Source: Spirosoma fluviale (GTDB lineage Bacteria > Bacteroidota > Bacteroidia > Cytophagales > Spirosomataceae). Taken from it: a DNA stretch of 8,025 bases. The position numbers were made by a program, and so were the translations under genes. Below are positions 1 through 6,662 of the stretch, one piece after another; positions within the stretch are counted from its first letter, which is position 1; the number at the start of each line of letters is the position of its first letter. Where the stretch lies: positions 1-8,025 of the forward strand of contig CAMDSI010000090.1 of assembly GCA_945906915.1 (NCBI GenBank), written 5' to 3'. A model generated the notes under the pieces. It was not told the DNA's origin. It saw only the letters and a program-made list of their open reading frames with translations, and did not search any database.

Positions 1-330
1 GTGACGGATCAATTCCGCACACCTACCCTAGCTGAAGATTTAGCGATGGGCTGCTGGTTATTAGCCAAAGACGAGGTAGAAGGCATTTTCAATATCTCTG
101 GATCCGATTTCTTAACGCCTTACGAAATGGCCGTGATGACAGCAGATTATTACGGATTAGATAAATCACTTTTACAAAAAGCCGATTCGTCCACCTTCAC
201 CCAAACTGCAAAGAGACCCGCCAAAACGGGTTTCATTCTAGATAAAGCAAAAAAGGTTTTAGGTTATTCACCTAAAACCTTTCAAGAGGGTATCGCCATC
301 ATGGCGCAGCAAGTAGCTGAGTTAATCTAA
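1..330 (+). CDS. RmlD-like SDR-family sugar-nucleotide reductase/epimerase, C-terminal part (5' end outside window)
   Basis: This is the last 109 residues of a protein resembling the RmlD (dTDP-4-dehydrorhamnose reductase) branch of the extended short-chain dehydrogenases. The NAD(P)-binding Rossmann half is outside the window. What remains is the substrate-binding C-terminal part: the DQFRTPT-x-x-EDLA block (residues 3-13) typical of this branch, then GIFNISG, then a KRPAKTGFILDKAKKVLGY block near residues 72-89 and a final helix. Members usually have about 290-310 residues, so roughly two thirds is missing. The GTG at position 1 is almost certainly an internal valine codon, because the window begins in the middle of a conserved block. 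The family reduces or epimerises NDP-4-keto-sugars, but the exact substrate cannot be told from this part, and a generic SDR oxidoreductase is possible. The stop overlaps the end of obg by 9 bp, tail to tail, and the 3' coding region carries the apparent adk-obg terminator. Confidence 0.8.
   Translation: MTDQFRTPTLAEDLAMGCWLLAKDEVEGIFNISGSDFLTPYEMAVMTADYYGLDKSLLQKADSSTFTQTAKRPAKTGFILDKAKKVLGYSPKTFQEGIAIMAQQVAELI
249..282 (-). terminator. Intrinsic terminator of the adk-obg operon, embedded in the RmlD-like coding sequence
   Basis: A perfect 13-bp inverted repeat, AAAGGTTTTAGGT (252-264) and ACCTAAAACCTTT (270-282), is separated by a 5-nt loop. Read on the minus strand, the 3' arm runs directly into six T residues (254 down to 249), the layout of a Rho-independent terminator. 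It begins 40 bp beyond the obg stop codon. In the plus direction the hairpin is followed only by TTTC and lies inside a gene, so it looks one-directional. The repeat is seen directly in the sequence; terminator function is inferred. Confidence 0.78.
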
Positions 331-1416
331 TGCTTCTGGATCTTCCATCATGGTATCTTCCATCGGATTAACCACCGGAAGATCTAGCAAAACAGGAGTT
401 TGTTTTAGCTTATCGAAGTCTTTATTGTCATCTAATAAGGTATTCCAAAGCAAATCTTTCAATTCCTGAATTCCTTCTTGAGTAATGGATGAAATCAATA
501 AAACAGGGATATCCTGTGGTAAACTTTCGCGCATTTCCGCTTCCATTTCTGGAATTGACAAGTCCATTTTAGACACGACGATAACGCGACGCTTACCTAA
601 TAATTCCGGGTTATATTTTTCTAATTCTCCGGTCAAAATACGGTATTCCTCACCCCAATTTTCTGCTTCAGATGGAATCAAAAAACACAAAATCGAATTC
701 CGTTCAATATGACGTAAGAATCTCAATCCCAAACCTTTACCCTCCGATGCACCTTCGATAATTCCCGGAATGTCGGCAACCACAAAGGACTTATCATCCC
801 GGTATTCGACCACCCCTAATTGAGGCACTAAGGTAGTAAATGGATAATCTGCAATTTCAGGAGTAGCTGCTGAAAGTACTGATAAAAGTGTTGACTTTCC
901 CGCATTCGGGAAACCCACTAAACCTACATCAGCTAATATTTTCAATTCCATCACTACCCATACATCTTGACCCTCTTCACCCGGCTGCGCATGGCGAGGG
1001 GATTGATTCGTCGAAGACTTGAAATTATGATTTCCTAAACCACCACGACCGCCGGGTAGCAATAAAATCTTTTGCCCTTCTTCTGTTACTTCGGCCAGAA
1101 AATCATCCGTCTCCGCATCTTTCACAATCGTTCCTAAAGGCACTTGAATGTAGACATCTTCCCCTTCTGCACCAGACCGACGTCCACCTTCGCCACCATT
1201 TCCACTATCAGCAATGATATGCTTCCGGTATTTCAAGTGAATTAAGGTCCAAAGCTGTGTAGAGCCCACTAAATAAACGTGACCACCTCGACCTCCATCT
1301 CCTCCATCTGGACCACCTTTAGGCACGTGTTTTTCCCTCCGAAAGTGGGATGAACCGCTTCCTCCTCGGCCGGAACGCAGATTGATTTTAACGTAGTCAA
1401 TGAAGTTAGTTGTCAT
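322..1416 (-). CDS. obg: Obg/CgtA GTPase (ribosome assembly)
   Basis: Obg is a GTP-binding protein that associates with the large ribosomal subunit and takes part in its maturation and in stress signalling. The 364-residue product has the full family layout. The glycine-rich Obg fold (about 1-158) carries the repeated GG turns (GGPDGGDGGRGG, GNGGEGG, PGGRGGLGN). The G domain has G1 GFPNAGKST (168-176), switch I TT (194-195), G3 DIPG (215-218), G4 SKMD (282-285) and G5 ISS (308-310). G4 has Ser where the general consensus NKxD has Asn. The tail (about 330-364) is short and acidic, ending in a repeated MED motif, and no long OCT domain is present. The ATG at 1416 is preceded by AT-rich sequence without a Shine-Dalgarno motif and starts the protein exactly where family members start. 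adk ends 12 bp upstream, so the two genes are probably cotranscribed. The 3' end overlaps the convergent RmlD-like gene. Confidence 0.96.
   Translation of the reverse strand: MTTNFIDYVKINLRSGRGGSGSSHFRREKHVPKGGPDGGDGGRGGHVYLVGSTQLWTLIHLKYRKHIIADSGNGGEGGRRSGAEGEDVYIQVPLGTIVKDAETDDFLAEVTEEGQKILLLPGGRGGLGNHNFKSSTNQSPRHAQPGEEGQDVWVVMELKILADVGLVGFPNAGKSTLLSVLSAATPEIADYPFTTLVPQLGVVEYRDDKSFVVADIPGIIEGASEGKGLGLRFLRHIERNSILCFLIPSEAENWGEEYRILTGELEKYNPELLGKRRVIVVSKMDLSIPEMEAEMRESLPQDIPVLLISSITQEGIQELKDLLWNTLLDDNKDFDKLKQTPVLLDLPVVNPMEDTMMEDPEALD
340..364. repeat. Short direct repeat in the obg tail
   Basis: The 10-mer ATCTTCCATC occurs at 340-349 and again at 355-364, spaced exactly five codons apart. 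On the minus strand it encodes the repeated MED of the acidic Obg C-terminus. It may reflect a small in-frame duplication in a tail under weak constraint. No other role is evident. Confidence 0.6.
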
Positions 1417-1428
1417 TCTATTTTATAA

Positions 1429-1998
1429 TTATCCTTCGATAATGGTGATTATTTGAGAGAAAATTTCTTCAATTTCACCGATACCGTTAATTCCTGAGAA
1501 TTTATGTTGTGCGGCATAGTGACCCGCCACTGGCGCTGTTTTTTCTCCGTATTCTTGTACGCGTTTGCGTATTAATTCTTCATTTTGATCATCTGGACGG
1601 CCTGAAGTCTTACCACGCTCTAATAATCGTTGAGTTAATTCTTCTTCGCTCACCTCTAGCGCAATCATGTGATTAATCGCTAATTGATGTCCTGATAATA
1701 AGTTGTCCAAAGCTTGCGCCTGTGCTTCTGTTCTAGGAAATCCATCAAAAATAAAGCCAGCCGCGTCCTTGTTCTCGTTCAATTTATTCTCAATCATTCC
1801 GATCACCACCGCATCAGGAACTAAAATTCCTTGATCCATTAATTTCTTCGCCTCTAAGCCTAAAGTCGTACCAGCAGAAATTTCCGCCCGTAATAAATCG
1901 CCCGTCGACAAGTGAATTAAACCATATTTAGCAATTAGCTTGGCGGACTGAGTACCTTTGCCTGCCCCTGGAGGCCCAAATAAAACTAGATTAAGCAT
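1429..1998 (-). CDS. adk: Adenylate kinase, short form
   Basis: Adenylate kinase catalyses ATP + AMP <-> 2 ADP in the cytoplasm. The 189-residue product shows the P-loop GPPGAGKGT (8-16), the AMP-binding segment STGDLLRAEI (31-40), DGFPRT (85-90), a reduced LID around RGKTSGRPDD (128-137) and the following arginines R144 and R146. The long zinc-type LID insertion of E. coli Adk (214 residues) is absent, so this is the short type. I place the start at the ATG ending at 1998 because the P-loop then begins at residue 8, as in the family. A TTG 42 bp further upstream (2040) is in frame but lies within a perfect -7 promoter element and would add 14 residues not expected in the family. The gene is first in an adk-obg operon and diverges from the nitroreductase gene. 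Confidence 0.96.
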   Translation of the reverse strand: MLNLVLFGPPGAGKGTQSAKLIAKYGLIHLSTGDLLRAEISAGTTLGLEAKKLMDQGILVPDAVVIGMIENKLNENKDAAGFIFDGFPRTEAQAQALDNLLSGHQLAINHMIALEVSEEELTQRLLERGKTSGRPDDQNEELIRKRVQEYGEKTAPVAGHYAAQHKFSGINGIGEIEEIFSQIITIIEG

Positions 1999-2037
1999 AT
2001 AAATGTGAGTTGCTATTTGAAAAATCAATTCGAACCA

Positions 2038-2045
2038 CAAAGGTA
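2038..2045 (-). promoter_or_regulatory. Bacteroidota -7 promoter element for adk-obg
   Basis: The minus strand reads TACCTTTG, a full match to the Bacteroidota -7 consensus TAnnTTTG. It lies 39 bp upstream of the adk ATG, so the transcript would begin near 2031-2033 with a leader of about 33-35 nt. I do not see a convincing TTG-type -33 element at the usual distance. This motif occurs by chance about twice per strand in a window this long, so its position carries much of the support. Confidence 0.55.
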
Positions 2046-2078
2046 ATCAAATCGGAGGCAAAAGCGGGGATTTTCTAC

Positions 2079-2086
2079 TATATTTG
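2079..2086 (+). promoter_or_regulatory. Bacteroidota -7 promoter element for the nitroreductase gene
   Basis: TATATTTG matches the consensus TAnnTTTG in full and ends 15 bp before the ATG at 2102. Transcription would begin near 2091-2093, leaving a very short A-rich leader. No good -33 element is visible. The element contains the TTG at 2084 that would otherwise be taken as an upstream start codon, which favours the ATG at 2102. Confidence 0.5.
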
Positions 2087-2101
2087 AAACAAAAAAACGA
2101 A

Positions 2102-2824
2102 ATGCTTTCAACACAATTCGAAGAAATAATACAAAAGAGACGGTCTAATAGACGATATGACCCCGCCGTAAAAGTCGATGACGCCATCATTGAACGCAGC
2201 CTACAAAGATCCATTTTATCTCCGAATAGCAGCAATATGCAATTATGGGAGTTTTATTGGATCAAAAGTGAAACCGAAAAAAAAGCATTTCTTCCACTTT
2301 GTCTAGGTCAATCGGCAGCAAAAGACACCGGACACATCGTCGTTTTTGTTACGCGCCAAGACCTTTGGAAGCAAAGAGCAGCCTGGAACTTAAAACAAGT
2401 AAATGATTCAATTGAAGGGGAACCGACTAAAATGCAGAAAAGAGGTCTGCAATATTATGGCAAGCTAATCCCTCTATTATACCGTAACGATATCTTCGGT
2501 ATTTCTACTTTCATCCGATGGAATATTTGTTTCTGGATGGGATTGCGTAAACCTATGATGCGTTTTAGAGGCAAAGCAGATCAACGGGTGATGGTTCATA
2601 AATCATGCGCCTTAGCTGCACAAACATTTATGCTTTCGATTTCGGCTGAAGGATTTCAATCTTGTCCAATGGAAGGTTTTGACGCGGTGCGGGTAAAAAA
2701 ACACTTGAATTTACCCTCTGGCGCTGAAATCAATATGATTGTCTCGGTGGGAAAAGGAACAGAAGAGGGTGTTTGGGGACCTCGATTTAGAGTACCATAC
2801 GAGGACGTAGTTCACGTTCGTTAG
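2102..2824 (+). CDS. Nitroreductase-family (FMN-dependent) oxidoreductase
   Basis: The 240-residue product belongs to the nitroreductase fold, homodimeric FMN enzymes that use NAD(P)H to reduce nitro compounds, quinones or other acceptors. Support comes from the N-terminal FMN-phosphate block RRSNRRYD (13-20), the SPNSSNMQLWEFYWI block (40-54) and the C-terminal segment EGFQSCPMEGFD (183-194) followed by a short helix and LPSGAEI. The protein ends in GPRFRVPYEDVV, a tail often seen in this family. Residues about 105-160, between the two conserved halves, form an extra basic and hydrophobic region (IRWNICFWMGLRKPMMR near 138-154). The physiological substrate cannot be predicted. I chose the ATG at 2102 over an in-frame TTG at 2084 because the TTG lies inside the apparent -7 element. 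The gene is divergent from adk and its stop overlaps the priA stop. Confidence 0.85.
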   Translation: MLSTQFEEIIQKRRSNRRYDPAVKVDDAIIERSLQRSILSPNSSNMQLWEFYWIKSETEKKAFLPLCLGQSAAKDTGHIVVFVTRQDLWKQRAAWNLKQVNDSIEGEPTKMQKRGLQYYGKLIPLLYRNDIFGISTFIRWNICFWMGLRKPMMRFRGKADQRVMVHKSCALAAQTFMLSISAEGFQSCPMEGFDAVRVKKHLNLPSGAEINMIVSVGKGTEEGVWGPRFRVPYEDVVHVR

Positions 2825-5304
2825 TTACAATCGACGTCTACGATCAATTGCACGCCCTTGAAAGCGGGCTTAGTGGATAGCGTATCTAGTTCTTCTCGAA
2901 GTGATTTTTTAAAGGACGCTAAAGCCACTCCTTTCTCTAGTTTGATGAGGATTTCCATGGCGTATTGATTTCTAATGCGCTCGATTAACGGCTTTTCGGG
3001 TCCTAATACGCGACCATTGCCAAATTTGGCCTTCAATAAAAGTCCTAAATCTTTCGCAGCCGTCTCTACATTGCGAGCCTCAAAATGACGCATCACAATC
3101 TTAATCAATCGAGTGAATGGAGGATAATGATATCCTTCTCGCTCGATCATTTCATCCGCATACAGCTGTTCGTAATTCCCGTCCAATATGTAGCCGAATA
3201 AGCGGTGATTCGGTTGGTTGGTTTGAATATATACTTGCCCCTGGACATCGCGTCTACCCGCGCGACCAGCTACTTGAGTAATCAACTGAAATCCGCGTTC
3301 ATGAGCCCGGAAATCAGGGAAATTAATAATTTTATCGGCGTCAAAAATCGCTACGAGAGATAAACCCTCAAAATCAAGGCCCTTAGCGACCATTTGTGTT
3401 CCCACTAAAATATCTACCTGACCTTTTTGAATCTCCGTAATCAAGCTAGTAAATGCCGTCTTAGAACGTGTTGTATCTAAGTCCATGCGCGCAACGCGGG
3501 CATCAGGAAGATGTAATTGTAATTCTTCTTCTAACTTTTCTGTACCATAACCCATGGTTTTCATTTGAGCAGAACCACAAGCCCCACAACGGTGAATCAA
3601 CGATTCGTGGTGACCACAATAATGGCAACGCAACTCCTGTTCGCGCGCGTGATAGGTCAGCGAAACATCACATTGATGACAGGTGGCTATCCAATCACAA
3701 TCTTGGCATTGCAAATAGGGAGAGTAGCCACGTCGATTTTGAAACAAAAGGCTTTGCTTACCCTGCTTTAAATTATCCGCTAATACCTCGATTAAATCAA
3801 CCGAAAATCCGCCTTTCATCAGCTTCATCCGATTCGCGTATTTTGTATCGATGAAATGCATCGCGGGTAATTGCGCTGCACCAAAACGCTCTTTCAAGAC
3901 CACCAGTCCATATTTGTCTTGTTTGGCCTGGTAATAAGTTTCCATAGAAGGCGTCGCAGAACCTAATAAAACTTTTGCTTTTTGCTGGTGTGCTAGCATA
4001 ATCGCCACATCCCGCGCATGGTAACGCGGAGCTGGATCAACCTGCTTAAAGGACGTCTCATGTTCCTCATCGATGATGATCAGTCCCAAATTCTTAAACG
4101 GCAAAAAGACCGAAGATCGCACGCCCACCACGAAAGGATATTTCCCCTCCACAATCGACTTCCACACTTCAACCCGCTCGTTATCCGAAAATTTAGAATG
4201 GTAGATGCCCACCTGCTCCCCAAAAATCCGCTTCAGACGCACCACAATCTGCGTCGTCAACGCAATCTCAGGCAATAAATACAATACCTGATCGCCATTT
4301 GCCAACGCTTCTTGTATCAGCTTGATATAAATCTCCGTCTTTCCTGAACCCGTGATTCCGTGCAATAAGACAACATCTTTCTCTTGAAATTGATTCAATA
4401 TCGACTGATAAGCCTTTTCCTGTGGGGCATTTAGCGTAAAACTAGAAGGAACAAAATTTTCATCCGCTTCATCGAAGCGCGAAACAACGATATCGAAGAT
4501 TTCAAAAACTTGGTTTTTTACCAAGGTTTGTAGGGAGCTTTCGGATAAACCTGCCTGGCTAAAACTATTTTTAGCTAAACCTTTTTGATTCGTTTCTGGA
4601 CTTCGTAAAACAGGGATGAATTGCAAATAATGCAATAAAATGGCCATCTGCTTCGGCTTCTCCTCCAAGGATTGAATAAGATCCGTTAAGGTTAATTTAG
4701 CTTCAAAGGTGGCTACTAAACGAACCTTGCGTTGCACTTTGGGTGTGTAGCGATCTTTTAATTCATCAAAAATAATGACCGCATCCTTGCCTACTAAGGC
4801 CTTAATTAAATGATAAGGACTTTTGACTTCGGCGAATTTGGCAAGCTCATCATAAGTCAAAGCCCCTTTATCCCGAATCTCTACATAAATCGCCAGTTCT
4901 CTTTCTGTCAGTGTCTCCGGACTCGTGAATTCCGGATTTACTTGCACTTTTGACTGGCTCGAAATTTTCAAACCTGCCGGCAGAGCCACCTGAAATACCT
5001 CGCCCGGGTAGCACATATAATAATCTGCCACCCATTGAAAAAGGGCGATTTGGGACGCAGTCACTAATGGTGAATCATCTAAAATCTCTAACAAATATTT
5101 TGCTTGATATTGCTTAGGCGGCTGGTGATGTACCGTTACGATGACACCTGTAAGCACTTTTTTAGTTCCAAAGGGTACCACCACCCGCAATCCTGCCTGT
5201 ACGAAGTCAGCCCATTCCCGAGGCACTCGGTACGTAAAATACCGAGGAATAGGAAGCGGGAGCAAAGCATCCACAAAAACCGTTTTTTCTTCCCCTATTT
5301 CCAT
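2821..5304 (-). CDS. priA: Primosomal protein N' (PriA), replication-restart helicase
   Basis: PriA binds stalled or collapsed forks and D-loops, unwinds DNA 3' to 5' and reloads the replicative helicase. The 827-residue product has the 3'-DNA-binding domain at the N-terminus (PRYFTYRVP near 20-28), a winged-helix region, and superfamily 2 helicase motifs: Walker A GITGSGKTE (316-324), DEEH (412-415), GSATPS (448-453), GTQMVAKGLDF (635-645) and QVAGRAGRR (677-685). Eight cysteines (533, 536, 542, 545, 560, 563, 573, 576) form the two zinc sites characteristic of PriA. It is about 95 residues longer than E. coli PriA, largely in the region before the helicase core. All catalytic residues are present. 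The ATG at 5304 lies inside the end of gldD (10-bp overlap in another frame), suggesting translational coupling. The stop overlaps that of the convergent nitroreductase gene. Confidence 0.97.
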   Translation of the reverse strand: MEIGEEKTVFVDALLPLPIPRYFTYRVPREWADFVQAGLRVVVPFGTKKVLTGVIVTVHHQPPKQYQAKYLLEILDDSPLVTASQIALFQWVADYYMCYPGEVFQVALPAGLKISSQSKVQVNPEFTSPETLTERELAIYVEIRDKGALTYDELAKFAEVKSPYHLIKALVGKDAVIIFDELKDRYTPKVQRKVRLVATFEAKLTLTDLIQSLEEKPKQMAILLHYLQFIPVLRSPETNQKGLAKNSFSQAGLSESSLQTLVKNQVFEIFDIVVSRFDEADENFVPSSFTLNAPQEKAYQSILNQFQEKDVVLLHGITGSGKTEIYIKLIQEALANGDQVLYLLPEIALTTQIVVRLKRIFGEQVGIYHSKFSDNERVEVWKSIVEGKYPFVVGVRSSVFLPFKNLGLIIIDEEHETSFKQVDPAPRYHARDVAIMLAHQQKAKVLLGSATPSMETYYQAKQDKYGLVVLKERFGAAQLPAMHFIDTKYANRMKLMKGGFSVDLIEVLADNLKQGKQSLLFQNRRGYSPYLQCQDCDWIATCHQCDVSLTYHAREQELRCHYCGHHESLIHRCGACGSAQMKTMGYGTEKLEEELQLHLPDARVARMDLDTTRSKTAFTSLITEIQKGQVDILVGTQMVAKGLDFEGLSLVAIFDADKIINFPDFRAHERGFQLITQVAGRAGRRDVQGQVYIQTNQPNHRLFGYILDGNYEQLYADEMIEREGYHYPPFTRLIKIVMRHFEARNVETAAKDLGLLLKAKFGNGRVLGPEKPLIERIRNQYAMEILIKLEKGVALASFKKSLREELDTLSTKPAFKGVQLIVDVDCN

Positions 5305-5879
5305 TGCAAGGTTTGAATTAAATGAATGGCATCTTGCTTTAAATAGCGAATCACGGGCGCTAAAGAATCATTCTTCATCGCGGTATTTAAGTACACGGCC
5401 CCTCGCAAGAAATGGGTTGTAGAGTCTGTGGCAAAAAACTGAAATGGGGTAGCTACCTCTCCTTCTAATTCGATAATGGTTGCTTTAGAACCATCCATTC
5501 GTGTTAATACCGCATCTTCAATCCGATTCGCTTTCATTTGGTGTTTAGAGGCCAAAACATACGAATCCCGAATCATCTTATCAAGTCTTTTTCGATCTCC
5601 CTGAACCCGCTTATACGTTAGCTGTATAAAGGCATCCCAGCGAGGATAATAGATATACATCCAATGAGGTTCTGCGCGCGCAAACGTGTCCTTTTTTACT
5701 TCCGCAAAATGAGACAATTCAAAACTAAAGGGATGTCCCTTTTCTAAAGTTTGATAGGTATGAGATGGAATTTCCATCAGAGGAAAGCCTTTAGGTCGTG
5801 GCATAGCGGTATTTTCCTCCTCTGAAGCTGTTCCACAGGAAATTAAGGTCAATAAAAAACCTAGGAGGAAAAGACGCAT
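5295..5879 (-). CDS. gldD: Gliding motility lipoprotein GldD
   Basis: GldD is a membrane-anchored lipoprotein required in Flavobacterium johnsoniae for gliding and linked to the type IX secretion/gliding apparatus; its biochemical role is not settled. The 194-residue product begins with a hydrophobic signal segment and a lipobox LISC with the modified cysteine at residue 15. The mature part carries blocks I recognise from GldD: PRPKGFPLMEIP (28-39), EPHWMYIYYPRWDAFIQLTYK (70-90), DSYVLASKHQMKA (105-117), ELEGEVATPFQFFATDST with HFLRGAVY (137-163), and NDSLAPVIRYLKQD near the end. Its length is usual for the family. It starts 6 bp after plsC and its last codons overlap the start of priA. In F. 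johnsoniae, as I recall, gldD pairs with gldE; no gldE is seen in this window. The call rests on motif recognition, not a search. Confidence 0.92.
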   Translation of the reverse strand: MRLFLLGFLLTLISCGTASEEENTAMPRPKGFPLMEIPSHTYQTLEKGHPFSFELSHFAEVKKDTFARAEPHWMYIYYPRWDAFIQLTYKRVQGDRKRLDKMIRDSYVLASKHQMKANRIEDAVLTRMDGSKATIIELEGEVATPFQFFATDSTTHFLRGAVYLNTAMKNDSLAPVIRYLKQDAIHLIQTLQWK

Positions 5880-5885
5880 GTTCGC

Positions 5886-6647
5886 TTATTTTAAACCGTA
5901 ATACGCTAAGATAGGATTTTGTATGGATTCAAACACTTTTTCCCGTAAAACAGGCAAATCTTCCATCGTCAAACCCTTCGTCTCAAATGGTGGATGAATC
6001 TCCACATGCAATGTACCTGGCCGCATTAGCAACGACTTTTCATCCATAATATAGTGGTTATTATGAAAACTCATGGGTACAATAGGCACCTGTTGTTGAA
6101 TCGCCATAATGAAAGCCCCATCCTTCAAAGGATTACCCATATAAGGCAATTGCTTAAAAACAATTCCTCCCTCCGGAAAAATGACAATACTCCGTCCTGA
6201 TTGTAAAGCACGTATGGATCTACTTAAAGAACTTGCCCGGCTATTCTTATCATTTCGGTCTACCAAAATATTTAAACGCGCATAGAGATAGCCAAATAAG
6301 GGAATCTTCTTCATGGCATTCTTCCCTACAAAAGAGAAATAGTTGCGAATGACCACAACAACTACCGCAATATCCATATACGAAAAATGATTCGAACAGA
6401 AAACGTACGTCTGATTAGGATCTAGTTTAACATGATGTGTGATCTTCACTCGTATCCCCGAAAAAAGAAAAAAGAGTTGACCCCAGAGCCTGACAAGCCG
6501 ATGAGCAACTCTTTTCCAAGATCGTCTCTGTAAAAACACAAAAATGACAGGATACAAAACTAAGAATACAATCACAAAACAGGATACTGCCCAGAAAGTG
6601 TATAGCCCCTTTAAACTAGATGAAAGCAAAGAATTTTTGTTTTTCAT
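5886..6647 (-). CDS. plsC: 1-acyl-sn-glycerol-3-phosphate acyltransferase (PlsC family)
   Basis: PlsC-type enzymes transfer a fatty acyl group to lysophosphatidic acid to give phosphatidic acid at the inner face of the cytoplasmic membrane. The 253-residue product has a strongly hydrophobic N-terminal membrane segment (about 16-39), acyltransferase motif I NHFSYMD (NHx4D, 86-92) with the catalytic His and Asp, a GKNAMKKIPLFGY block (108-120), motif III FPEGG (157-161) and motif IV VPIVPMSF (187-194). Motif III continues as FPEGGIV where many PlsC proteins have FPEGTRS, so acyl-acceptor preference might differ; ornithine-lipid or other lysolipid acyltransferases share the fold. The ATG at 6647 gives a normal N-terminus, and no Shine-Dalgarno motif is visible. 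The gene lies 29 bp after pyk and 6 bp before gldD, in an apparent operon. Confidence 0.9.
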   Translation of the reverse strand: MKNKNSLLSSSLKGLYTFWAVSCFVIVFLVLYPVIFVFLQRRSWKRVAHRLVRLWGQLFFLFSGIRVKITHHVKLDPNQTYVFCSNHFSYMDIAVVVVVIRNYFSFVGKNAMKKIPLFGYLYARLNILVDRNDKNSRASSLSRSIRALQSGRSIVIFPEGGIVFKQLPYMGNPLKDGAFIMAIQQQVPIVPMSFHNNHYIMDEKSLLMRPGTLHVEIHPPFETKGLTMEDLPVLREKVFESIQNPILAYYGLK

Positions 6648-6662
6648 AATTTAAACAAGGCC

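Noticed and set aside
339..384. GATCTTCC/GGAAGATC pairing after the RmlD-like stop, as a possible plus-strand terminator.
   Set aside because: The loop is long and no T-tract follows directly. The pairing involves the MED-encoding repeat and looks incidental.
2047..2235. A minus-strand open frame of 62 codons overlapping the promoter region and the nitroreductase start.
   Set aside because: It is antisense to the conserved FMN-binding N-terminus and has no family resemblance or separate promoter.
2691..2716. GGGTAAA/TTTACCC pairing in the nitroreductase gene as a possible terminator for priA.
   Set aside because: The loop is 12 nt, and on the minus strand the T-run sits in the loop and second arm instead of after the hairpin. 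It is also over 100 bp past the priA stop.
3468..3854. A plus-strand open frame of 128 codons opposite priA, and a shorter one at 4018-4278.
   Set aside because: Both lie antisense to clearly conserved helicase and zinc-site sequence, show no recognisable domain, and have shadow-like composition.
4506..4530. A terminator-like stem in the priA sense direction: CTTGGT and ACCAAG around a 5-nt loop, followed by T residues.
   Set aside because: The stem is only 6 bp, it lies in the middle of an intact essential gene, and the T-run is part of ordinary coding sequence. Coincidence is more likely.
5720..5727. A TAnnTTTG match on the minus strand (TAGTTTTG) inside gldD as an internal promoter for priA.
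   Set aside because: It lies over 400 bp from the priA start with no supporting -33 element, and about two chance matches per strand are expected in the window.
5722..5752. An inverted repeat AAAGGG/CCCTTT with a 4-nt loop and partial outer pairing inside gldD.
   Set aside because: It is mid-gene, the outer pairing is interrupted, and no clean T-tract follows. It does not match a terminator or regulatory site.
5863..5901. On the plus strand, AGGAGG followed 9 bases later by ATG, looking like a strong ribosome binding site and gene start.
   Set aside because: The frame closes after seven codons, it is antisense to the gldD signal peptide and plsC end, and Bacteroidota genes rarely use such a motif. 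On the minus strand these bases simply encode the hydrophobic signal segment.
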